DNA of 64,000 bases from Isoetes taiwanensis (Eukaryota > Streptophyta > Lycopodiopsida > Isoetales > Isoetaceae): positions 404,452 to 468,451 of the forward strand of contig JAJEKV010000188.1 in assembly GCA_021234155.1 (NCBI GenBank), given 5' to 3'. Below the pieces are notes generated by a model, which did no database searches, was not told the origin of the DNA, and saw nothing but the letters and a program-made list of their open reading frames with translations. Shown in pieces: positions 36,214-45,639 of this stretch (positions are counted from its first letter, which is position 1; the number at the start of each line of letters is the position of its first letter). A program made the position numbers and the translations under genes.

Positions 36214-36423
36214 TCGACTCGCGAGTCGAGAAAGACTCTATATGGCTTCCTCGCTTTCTCCTCTCCTCGTTTGGTATTCTCGACTCAAGAAGTCGAAAAG
36301 CCCCCGTGATCCTCCCTTTTCCATTTCTTATGAGTATTCTCGACTCATGAAATCGAGAAACCCCTGGGATGTACTTCCTCCATGCTCGACATTGTTCCAT
36401 TTATTGATTGCAGCCCGTGATCC

Positions 36424-37127
36424 CCGACCTGCATCATACATGCTCTGCAACAGTGGAAAGCATTGGGTTGTCCTCAGCGGCCTAAAGGAAACAGGGCTCC
36501 CTCGGATAAGTGGAAGACCTTCGAGAAACTCTGCAAATATGTTCTTCTGGAAGGTCAGGAAGATGATGAGGGGGGTGATGAAGATGAGAAGAAGAAGAGA
36601 ACACCAAGAAAGGGCAGGGGAGTCTCTATCCGGACCAATATGACCTCATTCTATGCAATCGAGGCGGTCCGGGGAAAATTGGATCGAGATATGGGCTCTT
36701 TGGACAAGAGGCAAGCTTAAGGACAGCAATGGAGACTTGTCAACTAGGCCGGACCCAAAGTTGTTCGACAAGCAGTTCATGAAAAGGATACAGGGCCTGA
36801 CGGACAAAGACACGCTTTGACCCTCCGTATGTAATCCCGGATGGAACAATCCCCGGCAGGAAGACTAGGAGTTCTAAAATGCGTGACGCCGGGCGATTAT
36901 GCCACAGCCCTAAAGAGACGGCGGCGCTTGGAAGAAGGCATCACGAGTTTTGCAATGTTGCATCCAATGCATGCCATGATTTTGATTATTATAAGGAGAA
37001 GGCTCGCTTTGATGAGGAAGACATGAAGGAGTTGAACCGCTATGTCAACCCTACATCAACACGGGTTAAAGCGCAACGCCAAAACCACCCCTTTCTTGAA
37101 CGTGCTATGGCACTTCTAAAGCTTTAA
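36424..37127 (+). pseudogene. Second block of the decayed gene or element
   Basis: After an acceptor-like TTGCAG at about 36415, the frame reads IIHALQQWKALGCPQRPKGN, then APSDKWKTFEKLCKYVLLEG and an acidic/basic stretch (EDDEGGDEDEKKKRTPRKGR) to a stop at 36720. Further on (about 36940-37127) another frame gives SNACHDFDYYKEKARFDEED and MKELNRYVNPTSTRVKAQRQ. The composition is soluble and charged. I do not recognise the family by name. The order and spacing suggest exons of the same protein as the blocks at 34.8 and 37.2 kb. Confidence 0.4.
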
Positions 37128-37199
37128 GCTTGATTCGGGTGGTCCCATTTAAGACCAGCTCCCCCCCTTCTTGGTAACCTTGGGACACAAGGGGTTTGG

Positions 37200-37976
37200 T
37201 GGTCCGAACTCGCACTGAAGGCCCGCGGCACTATTTGCCATGAATATGATCAAGACCCCACCCTATTTTATGAAAAAGCCGACATTGAGCAAAGGTACAA
37301 GACGGTCCGGACATGACCGAAGCCGATACTTTATGTTTCCTTATCTTTTGCATGTCGGGCAATCGCATAACCGCGGTCACAATGGGCAGCTGATATTAAC
37401 TTCACCAACAAGATCTTGTATTCCATATACGAACTGGAACATGAGTGTAGACTTGGCCTGCCGAAGGCCCCAAGTTTTGCCAATATATTTTGGTTATGGT
37501 TTCAAGATCGGCTGCAGACCTGGACAAGTGGTGGTCTAGCGAGCACTACTATCTCGATAAGTTCATGATTTCTCAAGAGCAGATGAAACCCTGGAAGGGT
37601 GGAGGATGTGCCATTGATTGACAAAGTCAGCACTGATGGTGCGACAGGTCTAATAGATAGAATTCCTATCCGGCCAAGAGTTATCAAGTACTTCTTAACC
37701 AGCTTGATCGAGGAAGATCAAATTGTATGCGAGTGGTACATGAATGGCCTGTTCTCTCAAGGGGCTATGCTATATGGAATGAAATCAATATCCGTGGTTG
37801 GGAACAAGGACATGGTTGAAACCATTCGGTCATACCTGGACCTGCTTCATGAGCATTTCAAAGAGAGGAAGACATCTGGAAGCAGTAAGGACGAAGATGA
37901 GGGAGACAAAACTGACAGCCAGAGTGATAAAGATGACGGAGATGTCCAAGGCTTAGACGAGATTGCTGCGGAATAA
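37200..37976 (+). pseudogene. Third block of the decayed gene or element
   Basis: Frames give CHEYDQDPTLFYEKADIEQR, then FPYLLHVGQSHNRGHNG, INFTNKILYSIYELEHECRL, and from about 37600 a 125-residue open frame starting near IDKVSTDGATGLIDRIPIRP and ending with an acidic tail (EDEGDKTDSQSDKDDGDVQG) at 37976. The GQSHNRGHNG phrase and the long acidic tail are distinctive. No enzyme family was recognised. At least three frame changes show decay. The next palindromes follow within about 40 bp of its stop. Confidence 0.4.
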
Positions 37977-38014
37977 ATAATGGAGAATCTGAGATTGAGG
38001 TGAGTTCACTTTGC

Positions 38015-38096
38015 TCTCGGAGGGTTTCTCGACTCGCGAGTTGAAAAACCTCCGAGTCTTTTAACTTTTTCCTTTCTTGACTCGTGAGTCGAGAAC
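38015..38096. repeat. Two palindromes between coding blocks
   Basis: One spans about 38015-38057, with CTCGGAGG and CCTCCGAG outside the TCGA core. A second lies at 38072-38095 (CTTTCTTGACTCGTGAGTCG and the next bases). Both belong to the family of cluster 1. Confidence 0.85.
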
Positions 38097-38946
38097 CTCG
38101 TTTCGTAACTGACGTCTTTCATCATTCCAGGGACATCGAGCGCAACCAATCCGGATCATTGTCACTATCACTGGGATCTCCTGACGGTTCAGTTCATCAG
38201 GAGGATACTGCATCCAAAAAAGGCAGTCAAGAACAAGATAGTGCGGCCAGCAAGAAAGGACCTGAAAGAATAATGATCCCGCATATGGATCCCGATCAAG
38301 AGGAAATCTGGTCAGAGCCAAACTCAAACAGGGATCCAGAGGCGCCCACCAAGCTTATAATTTTTGACATCAATGGAGTCTTAGCTGCAGTATACCACGA
38401 TGGTGAAGTCCCCGAGCTTAACACCTCGCAGCAGCCGATAAAAGTGGGGTCTAAAATCGTGTATCCTCGGCCTAAAGCAAAGGAAATTATTGAATGATGC
38501 CCGCAATGTGGATTCGGCGGCCATATGGTCTTGTATGGCAAAGAAAAAATGTTGTCAATGTCCTTGGTGTTCTCGGCCTTCCAGCTTTGAAGTTCGCTTG
38601 GGGAAACGAAAAGGGTCGAGCATGTGTCGATCTCGATCCAGCCATCATAAAGGGGAAGCCTATTATGGTGAAAAGGTCGAAAAGGTTCACGGGCATACCA
38701 GACTTTAACAAACACAACACGCCGATCATAGACGACTCCGCCTACAAGTGCTATCATAACTCGCACAATACAATCATTGCCAAGAGTTATCGACCAGAAG
38801 AGTATCCCTGTTTGGCAGAATCCCTGTTTTCCATTCTTGTGGCCGATGTGATTAGGAACTATCCGAACCTCAAGCAGGTCGATCTAGAGAGCAGCGCGAT
38901 CATGAGGGCTATGGACGACAAATATTATGGTGATCAAGAAGAGTGA
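38084..38946 (+). pseudogene. FCP1/NIF-like HAD phosphatase domain, frameshifted
   Basis: FCP1/NIF-type HAD phosphatases remove phosphate from proteins, classically RNA polymerase II tails. Here a Ser/Lys-rich leader precedes KLIIFDINGVLAAVYHDGE (near 38355-38410), the motif-I region; the nucleophile Asp lies at 38366, and the second acidic position is Asn (D-I-N-G), as I recall for some plant members. It continues with VYPRPKAKEII, then in another frame NDARNVDSAAIWSCMAKK, then in a third NVLGVLGLPALKFAWGNEKG, and finally TPIIDDSAYKC with HNTIIAKSY, the motif-IV region. Two frame changes (about 38486 and 38550) break the domain, and a stop ends it at 38946. It continues the series of blocks starting at 34.8 kb, so one composite gene or adjacent genes are both possible. 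Confidence 0.6.
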
Positions 38947-39039
38947 CCTCTGCTTTCAGATAGCAAAGTTGTGTGAATTTTGTAAAGACACGTGAACAAA
39001 TGTACTATATTTTGTAATGAATATACTTGTACATTGAGT

Positions 39040-39360
39040 TGTTATTTTCTCGACTCATGAAATCGAAAAGGCATGCTTGTCCTATTGATGAAACCATTTG
39101 TATGCTTGTTTGTGTGACTGGATGCAGCCATATTCTATAATGATAACGGTTGTATATTGGCTTTCCATGGCCTTTTTCGACTCGTGAGTCGAGAAAGGCA
39201 CTGCTTGTCCCATTCACGAGACCATTTGTATACTTCCTTGTGTGATTGGATGCAGCCATATTCTGTAATGAAAATGGTTGTACTTTGACTTTCCAGGGCC
39301 TTTCTTGACTCGCGAGTCGAGAAAGGCACTACTTGTCACATGATTGGATGCAGCTATATG
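39040..39360. repeat. Tandem repeat of about 128 bp, each unit ending in a palindrome
   Basis: Two full units (about 39071-39198 and 39199-39326) and a partial third share GGATGCAGCCATATTCT, GTAATGA/ATAATGA, GGCTTTCCATGG-type text and a terminal TCGA palindrome (39045-39070, 39171-39198, 39299-39326). Confidence 0.8.
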
Positions 39361-39614
39361 GAATGAATGTTCTCCATTGTATTTTGAATTCTCCATTCTT
39401 TTCTTCGTTTTGACTAATGGCACCGTAAATTGTTCATCATGGACTCTCCTTGCTCCGTGGTTCAGTGCACGCATCCCGCCACGCACGCATCCCGCTCAGC
39501 ATCACAGAGACCGCCTAGGGCGCACAGAGCCCCGCCATATGCGGGCAGAGATCCCGCCTGGCACAGATTCCGCCACGCTATACTCTTACCCCTACTTTGG
39601 GATAAGCTAGCTCG

Positions 39615-39970
39615 TGATTGCAGACGCTATGTGACCTCAAGGGATGAAGAAGAGAGGAAGAAAATTTCGCAAGTCCAGAAAGCTCAAAGCATCTTGCAAG
39701 CATTGCATGACATCCACTGAGGTTGGGGAAGGAGCATATTCGATGAAAAGTCAAGGGAGGAGAGTGGAGAAATCGGGTGGACAGGTCACGGGTGGCTCCT
39801 CGAGGCACCTCCTCCTCGTCCCCGAGGCATTCCACATTCTTCGTGTTGCCCCCAAGGCTTACGTGCATCAAGAAGAAGAAGCCCCGCACGTTAATCCCCT
39901 AAGGTGGACCACCTACCACGATGATGTAACTTTAGTGACAGCAAGACCGCCATGGTCTCTGCGTCCGATG
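39615..39970 (+). pseudogene. 3'-terminal block of the composite gene or element
   Basis: Following GATTGCAG, one frame gives RRYVTSRDEEERKKISQVQK and stops after LHDIH. A later frame ends EEEAPHVNPLRWTTYHDD and ARPPWSLRPM (stop about 39973). The block at 57050-57315 has an equivalent end (CTRWFMCEERVIIVPIRPL then WSLHPL), so the two are related. The conserved WSL(R/H)P terminus is the only strong common motif. Function unknown. Confidence 0.4.
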
Positions 39971-40235
39971 TAAAATACATTGTAGTTATTCCATTTATTA
40001 ATAAAAATTCTTTTTCAACTACAACTTTGGTTTCAATCTGTAATGAAATTCCTTTATTTGAGTTGTACCGACTCGCGATCCGAGAAAACTGGGAGAAAGC
40101 TTGGATCCACACTAATAGACAAATATTCGAATTATGGACGCTGAAGCCTGAGTAATTTTCCCAAATTTTTTGTGTAAAATAATAGGGTTCCAAAAAAAAG
40201 TGGGAATGGAATGAGACCCACTTTAATTAAATACA
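39950..40235 (+). repeat. Repeat R, copy 1
   Basis: Shares with 57290-57715 the sequence CTTTGGTTTCAATCTGTAAT, GAGAAAGCTTGGATCCACAC-like text, and GAGACCCACTTTAATTAAAT. It is cut at about 40237 by the partial LTR of a TRIM. Confidence 0.8.
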
Positions 40236-40239
40236 AGAC

Positions 40240-40688
40240 ATCCGGATATTTATGGAAAATCCATCCCACCCTCTTATAGTGGTATCAGGAAACACCACAC
40301 CAAGATCTACCGAGCGGTCTTCCATGGGTCTGTTACAATCTCTTCCACTAGAACTATACTGCCCCCGAAAGCATCATGCTTGCTACAATCTCTTCCACTA
40401 GAACTATACTCGTCCTCGAGCATCATGCTTCCACTACAAACACAACCAACATCGTACATCCCTCCGTGCAACATTACGTATCATATAACATCCATGTCTT
40501 TATGGCCCCATGGAGACTCGGACTTGAGCCCTGCTCTGATACCAAATGCAACGTTCCTTAACACCCCAGCCTAACCAACTGGCCAAAACAATCGAATATT
40601 TACGGGAAATCTATCCCACCCTCTTATTATGGTATCAAGAAATGCCACACCAAGATCTACTTGAGCGATCTTCCATGGGTCCGTTACA
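40240..40688 (-). mobile_element. TRIM retrotransposon 1
   Basis: This is a terminal-repeat retrotransposon in miniature, with no coding sequence. On the minus strand the 5' LTR is 40547-40688 (142 bp, starting TGTAACGG and ending GTTGCA). Two bases later is a perfect plant tRNA-iMet primer-binding site, TGGTATCAGAGC (40533-40544). The internal region is about 200 bp and contains a duplicated unit of about 50 bp (40335 and 40385). A purine tract (AGTGGAAGAGAT, 40338-40349) precedes the 3' LTR (40240-40337), which is truncated at its outer end. Each LTR starts with TG. Structure and sizes fit TRIMs, which depend on other elements' proteins. Confidence 0.82.
40533..40544 (-). other. Primer-binding site of TRIM 1
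   Basis: Minus strand TGGTATCAGAGC, complementary to the 3' end of plant initiator tRNA-Met, two bases inside the LTR. Confidence 0.85.
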
Positions 40689-40699
40689 TAGGACGACTG

Positions 40700-41625
40700 A
40701 GATCATTCGAAGGGTGGCTGGAGTTGTTGGGTCGGGGGGAAGGGGGAAGCGAAAAATGCACCTCGTTGGAAACAACCGGGATCCAGACTTTGGGATTGTT
40801 TTCTCCAGGATACCCAAAACTAGGGTAAAAGTATCTTCAACCCAAACATTCTAGTAACATATCAAACAAAAATATGCAAGGGCAACCACATAGCAAAACC
40901 CTAACTTACAACATCATCATCAAGTGAACCAGGTGCCCCACATCTATTAATCTAATCTAGTCTTTCATCGTCCATGGCACATTTCTACTTCCTAATGTTG
41001 GATCTAAAAGATACCAAGGATCGTAGAAGGATGAAGGCATTTGTGATGGAACATAAGTAATTTACGGAAGCAAGGTTAGAAAAGGTTGACATGAGATAGT
41101 TTTTTTATGCCAACATTCCAGGCATCTGCCTCTATTTCTTTCTTGGAATAAAGGCAAAAAGGTCATTCTTGTATATGTGAAAACCACTTAGTCTCCATTC
41201 TATCCCATTGTCCAATGAGATATTGCCATGTGGCAAGTTTCATTTCCAAGAATCTCCATCTACTTGCATTCTACTTTTACTTACATTCTATTTTTTTTTT
41301 TTACTAATATTCTTGACTTTAGCCGCTGGATGTTTGACACGGTCATAGAATGGATGACTAAGTGGTCTCCACGCCAAGGTAATATCACTTTAAGTGACAT
41401 TCGAGGTGGAAGCAGGAGACGCTAGAAGCGTGGAGCCCCCGCTGATACTGGCCCAACCCTCATACTCGCCCAACCCTAGTCATCAATCCATAGAATATTC
41501 CATGGCATATGCCAAATCCACAAATTAGGACCGTTCATTCAAAAATAAGATGAAATTAGGACCGTTCATTCAAAAATAAGATGGGACCAAACCCCATTTT
41601 CCACGTCAGCCAATGCTTGTCAAAA
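40700..41625. other. No gene recognised
   Basis: Mixed AT-rich sequence. A 30-bp phrase around ATTAGGACCGTTCATTCAAA is repeated in tandem at about 41525 and 41558. No protein motif was found. Confidence 0.5.
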
Positions 41626-41629
41626 CCAT

Positions 41630-41960
41630 ATTATAAGCCAAAGTACACTATACAATACACATGAGAATGAGAACATGAATAATACTGCTGAGAACTAGAC
41701 GGATCTACCACAACGAACATAAACAGGCTTTGCAGGCATAAACTCTTAAACCCCTGCCAAATTTGAAAGCAACATTGTGTTGTGCCATGTACTTCAGAAG
41801 CACACGCTCGTGCTTGCTTTGCTCTATAGTTCAAGTTAGAACCAGATGCTCGTACACACAACACTGGAAAGTAATACAAATTCAAAACCGCTATACATAT
41901 TCACATGTGAAAATGGGGATTTGAACCCCACCGAGATGAATCGGTACCACAATGCCATAC
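41630..41960 (-). mobile_element. tRNA-derived SINE-like sequence
   Basis: On the minus strand, an A-box-like TGGCATTGTGGTA (41945-41957) is followed about 30 bp later by a good RNA polymerase III B box, GGTTCAAATCC (41917-41927), inside GGGGTTCAAATCCCC. The spacing is that of a tRNA gene, but no cloverleaf can be folded: the acceptor and anticodon arms do not pair. About 280 bp of unrelated sequence follows, as in tRNA-derived SINEs. The end and target duplication were not located. Confidence 0.45.
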
Positions 41961-42164
41961 ATGAAGAACAGTAGCTAAATCCGGCCCAGCTTAAGAACAT
42001 GAAGCTTAGAATCCAGGAAAAACCAACCTCTTAAAATAACAAACACATACAGAAAAGCCTCCGGAAATCCTTCTTCAAATACCTTCAATCTAACAGACCA
42101 TCTTAAAACTTCAAATTATTATTCGCTCACAAGAAAATCCAAAGTAGCCATAGCTATTCTTCAA

Positions 42165-44120
42165 GCTTTGCAAGAAGGCTTGCCAGAAACTTGGGCTGTC
42201 AGTAAGGTCGTACCAATTTACAAAGCAGGTGATAAGCATGACCCTTCTAATTATCGCATGATCATGGTAAGTTCCATATTTTCAAAGCTCTTAGCCAGTC
42301 TTACTGAGAAGCAGATAACATCATGGGCAGAACATACTGGTGTACGTGCTGTAGGACAGGCAGGCTTTCGTCCATGCCATTCTACAATAGACCATATTTT
42401 CACATTGCGCATGCTTATTGAACATAGTCGAAGTTTGAAACAAGACCTCTATATATGCTTTGTGGATTTTACTGCTTTTGATACAAAGATCACGCCGAGC
42501 TTTTGGCAGCCGCTTGCAGCACTTGGGGTTCCACAAGATCTTCAAAATGCAGTTTATCGGGCTTATGAAAGGGTTTTTGCTAAATTTCCAAAGATCGTAC
42601 TCAAATCACTAGCAATATTGGAGTTCATCGTGGTTGCCCTTTATCTCCTACACTCTTTGGCTTGTACATTGATCGGGCTTGGAAGAATGGCTTGATAATC
42701 ATGGCGGAGGTCCACATTTGGCACACTATATCATTAAGCAACTTATGTATGTTGATGATGTTTCACTTCCGCACATACCGCCGCTAGTATGCAAAGAAAC
42801 ATTTACATGCTCGCTGCGCTTTCCGTGAGAACACAGTCTCCGTGTTAATCTCCAAAAGACCAAGCTTTTGGTAGTTCAATCTTCTTGTCACAATGTTCCC
42901 CCTATGCACTATGATAGCCGCTGGTTGAAGTTGTAGATAGCTACAAGTATCTTGGTGTAGAATTCAGTAAGAACACACTTTGGGAACAATGTATTACCAA
43001 GCCGTGGTCACTGGATGGAGAGCACTCTATGCAATGCAAAACAATTGTTTTCGCTGCAAAATTCATGATTGGCCACCTGAAAGCCCACTTGTTTCGGGCT
43101 TTGGTAGAGCCTGCTTTTATCTTGTATGATTCCCGAAGTGTGGGGCCTGCCATTAGTGCTAGTGCTTGGGAGAGCTTGGAGCTGGGTGCAAAAGTCCTTT
43201 CTCACTTACCTTCTCTGAGTTAAAACAACGGTGCCCTATGCTATTCTTTTACAAGAGATGTTTTTGGCCTCTTCAACATTCGCCATGAAGCGCCATCTCC
43301 ACTATATCCGCAAGGTGCACCACATGGATGATGTTAGGTATCCCGTTCTTGCACTTGCCATGGCTGAATCTCCTCGCTTTGAAACGATGTTGGAAAGAGC
43401 ATTGCACTACATGGTTTGCCCGCTGGGTCAGTGCAAACTGTAGCACCGCCTCGATGCTTGCCGGCTCGATCCCCGAGAAGCTTTTGCAACAATATCTCAA
43501 TGGTCGCTTTTTCTCAAAAGATCCGGGACGCAGCTTTACTTTGGCCCAAGTGAAAACCGGTCATTATCATGCACACATAAATCCCACCTTGGCACCAGGC
43601 CCCAAGCTTATTTGCTTGCTTCATTGTCCAGAACAAGCTTGTAGCTATTGCATCAATTCGCACGGGGTCCCACAAAAGTGCTACGGATTGAGACATGTAG
43701 ATGGGAGCTGGTCGCAATTGCCGCGAAGCGAGACTATGTGTCCGCTGCCGCCATGTGTTATTGAAGATGAAAGCCATACTCTTCGAAAGTTGCCCCGCTT
43801 TTGAGATAGTCCTAATCATTTTTTGACCTTAGCATTCCATTCCACGCTTCCACAACTTCTCAGAGCACCATCTGTGCATGACTTGGCATTATACATACTT
43901 GAGGTTCTAGATAAACATCTGCAATTACTGAGCCCTCAGTAGTCATTATCTCCGCTTGTCTAGTATCATCATTACTGCAAAGGTTTTTCCCTTGAAAACC
44001 TTTCGAGGCAGGAGTTTTTTAATCCTAGTAGTAATGATTGTACTAGCCCATTGTATGGGTCCCATGACCTTTTGGTCTCCGTGGACGTTAAAAAAAACTA
44101 TTCTATTCTATTCTTCACAA
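42165..44120 (+). mobile_element. LINE, family L-A copy 1 (RT, Cys-rich C-terminus, 3' hairpin)
   Basis: A 175-residue frame (42168-42695) holds reverse transcriptase motifs: GLPETWAVSKVVPIYKAGD, NYRMIMVSSIFSKLLA, GQAGFRPCHSTIDHIFTL and LYICFVDFTAFDT. In the next frame VHRGCPLSPTLFGLYID and the Y-V-D-D catalytic box (42748-42759) follow. The C-terminal part includes LLQEMFLASSTFAMKRHLHY (43243-43302) and a Cys/His-rich segment near 43560-43750 (CLLHCPEQACSYC). The 3' untranslated end (43981-44035) has a hairpin that is conserved in the copy at 50.6 kb, and it finishes with an A run and a short ATTCT repeat (44089-44117). Frameshifts make it inactive. The 5' end is truncated. Confidence 0.85.
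43981..44035 (+). other. Conserved LINE 3' hairpin
   Basis: GGTTTTTCCCTTGAAAACC followed by TTTCGAGG and AATCCTAGTAGTAAT. The same arrangement occurs inverted at 50644-50702, where the copies otherwise differ, so it is probably the 3' recognition stem for the family's reverse transcriptase. Confidence 0.6.
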
Positions 44121-44649
44121 CTCCGCTCTTGCTCCAAGCCCTCCTCCTCTTCAACTCCGCTCTGAATCTCTGCACACAAACCACACAAAAGGAAAAGGGA
44201 GTGGCAATGTAGAGAAAGGCCCCTGCAAAACCCGGCCCCTCACTTCGCTCTCTGGCTTCCTCCTGAACCCCCACCGCCATGGCAGAGAGCTTCCTCCTGA
44301 ACGCCACCGCCATGGCCACGCCGCATTGGTCTGCGCCCTAAATAGAAACCCCTATTTTGAACTAAACTTTAAAACAAATAAATCAGACATTGGAAAACCC
44401 AAAACTATATATCTACATCAGCACTATACGGTTTTAGTATACTTATACTTGCCAAAACCTATAAAACCTTAAGTAATACCTACTCCATTCAACAATTGCA
44501 TAAGATAATGCCCACTTCTTTAAAGGAAAGCCCCAAATAGCGCTTGAAATTCTCTATATAAATATACTCCAAAGAGACGACAAGAATATTCTATGGGAGT
44601 ATTCCCTCCGTTTATTCATTAGCTTGAAGCCCTAAAGTTGTGCTCAGCT

Positions 44650-45636
44650 ATGGCGTCTATCGTGGTAAGATCGGCTAGATTGGCGGGTTCTCTTCATCCA
44701 CGTCCCCTATCCAACTCTGTACCTGCGCCTGCTCAACGTTTCTCCCGGCCCTTCTCATCTGGTAATTCTGCAATTTTCTTTGTTCCCATTCGATGTTATT
44801 AGGATACAGTGATTAGGACTTGAATGTAGCTTCTTGGCGTCATTGTAATAATTTGTATAGTTATATTTGTGAAATGCTTTTCGATTCAGCCGGCCATGTA
44901 AGGATCTTTGCCCAATGCTGCAGTAAGGGATGGTTTGGGGAAATAAACTAATTTTATTTGTGTGAATGAAAATAAAAATTGGCTATGCCTTAGACAATTA
45001 TGTGCTTTCTATTAGAGCCTTTATAACACTTATCTATACTGGAGTTTAGGCTTGAAGGTTACATGCACGTTTTTGTTTTTTCTCTGTAGAACGGTTCACA
45101 TTATGTAGCTGGAAACCTCTTTTGATATTTCTTCTCACGTTTTCCTCCAATTGAACGAGCAGATGTTTTGTGTTGAGCTAAAAGTGTTGATGCTTGGCAT
45201 GTTTACAGCCCATGGAGATGAGCCACCAAGGGTTAATTGCTGGGAAGCTCCATTGAAGCCTGCAAAATGGAAAGAGGAGCACGTAAGATCTCAATTATTT
45301 CTATGTACCTTTTTGTTTAGGTTCCTCCGTATCTTAATGATTTAAAAAATGCTCCTTGTTCCTACAGATTAAATGGTAATATTTACATGGGAGAATGTGT
45401 GAAAGAATTTGTTGAGTTTGACATAAATTATTTCACTGAGCTACCCTGTAGTTTTAGGAAGAAAGGGCATAACATGCTATAGAACAGGTGTTTATGCGAG
45501 TGATGCAATCTGCCTGATAACCATTTCACTTGTCTTTTTGCAGTTCGTTCTACTCTCTCTTGCAGGTTGGGGTCTACTTTTCTACACCGGCTATAAGAAA
45601 GTAACTGGTGGTGGCAAAGAAGAAGCAAAAGTTTGA
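44650..45636 (+). CDS. Small mitochondrial-type single-pass membrane protein, three exons
   Basis: Exons are 44650-44761, 45209-45282 and 45544-45636, joined by GT-AG introns with matching phases (1 and 0). They give 92 residues. The N-terminus (MASIVVRSARLAGSLHPRPL, ending FSRPFSS) is basic, Ser/Arg-rich and lacks acids, as in mitochondrial transit peptides. The mature part reads HGDEPPRVNCWEAPLKPAKW, then KEEHFVLLSLAGWGLLFYTG, whose second half forms one membrane helix, and a Lys-rich tail KKVTGGGKEEAKV. The W-E-A-P-x-x-P-x-K-W-K-E-E-H pattern looks like a small plant respiratory-chain accessory protein, but I cannot name the subunit. Exact frame retention over two introns argues that it is functional. 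Part of exon 3 reads through a cryptic TTGCAG/GT, which should not affect the model. Confidence 0.8.
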
Positions 45637-45639
45637 ATT

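Larger units (their letters stand above)
35370..36400. repeat. Palindrome cluster 1 (core CTCGACTCGCGAGTCGAG)
   Basis: About eleven short palindromes or degenerate versions lie here, for example 35503, 35569, 35797, 35875, 35931-35957, 35992-36016, 36211-36234, 36277 and 36337. The clearest share TTTCTCGACT, a CGCGA or similar centre, and AGTCGAGAAA. Between them, GAGGAT-type and ATCCTC-type words alternate and pair with each other, so larger foldbacks form. The whole stretch is purine/pyrimidine skewed and has no coding motif. Confidence 0.85.

Noticed and set aside
41885-41965. tRNA gene on the minus strand
   Set aside because: Only the T-arm/B box is convincing. Acceptor and anticodon stems do not form, so a SINE head is the better reading.
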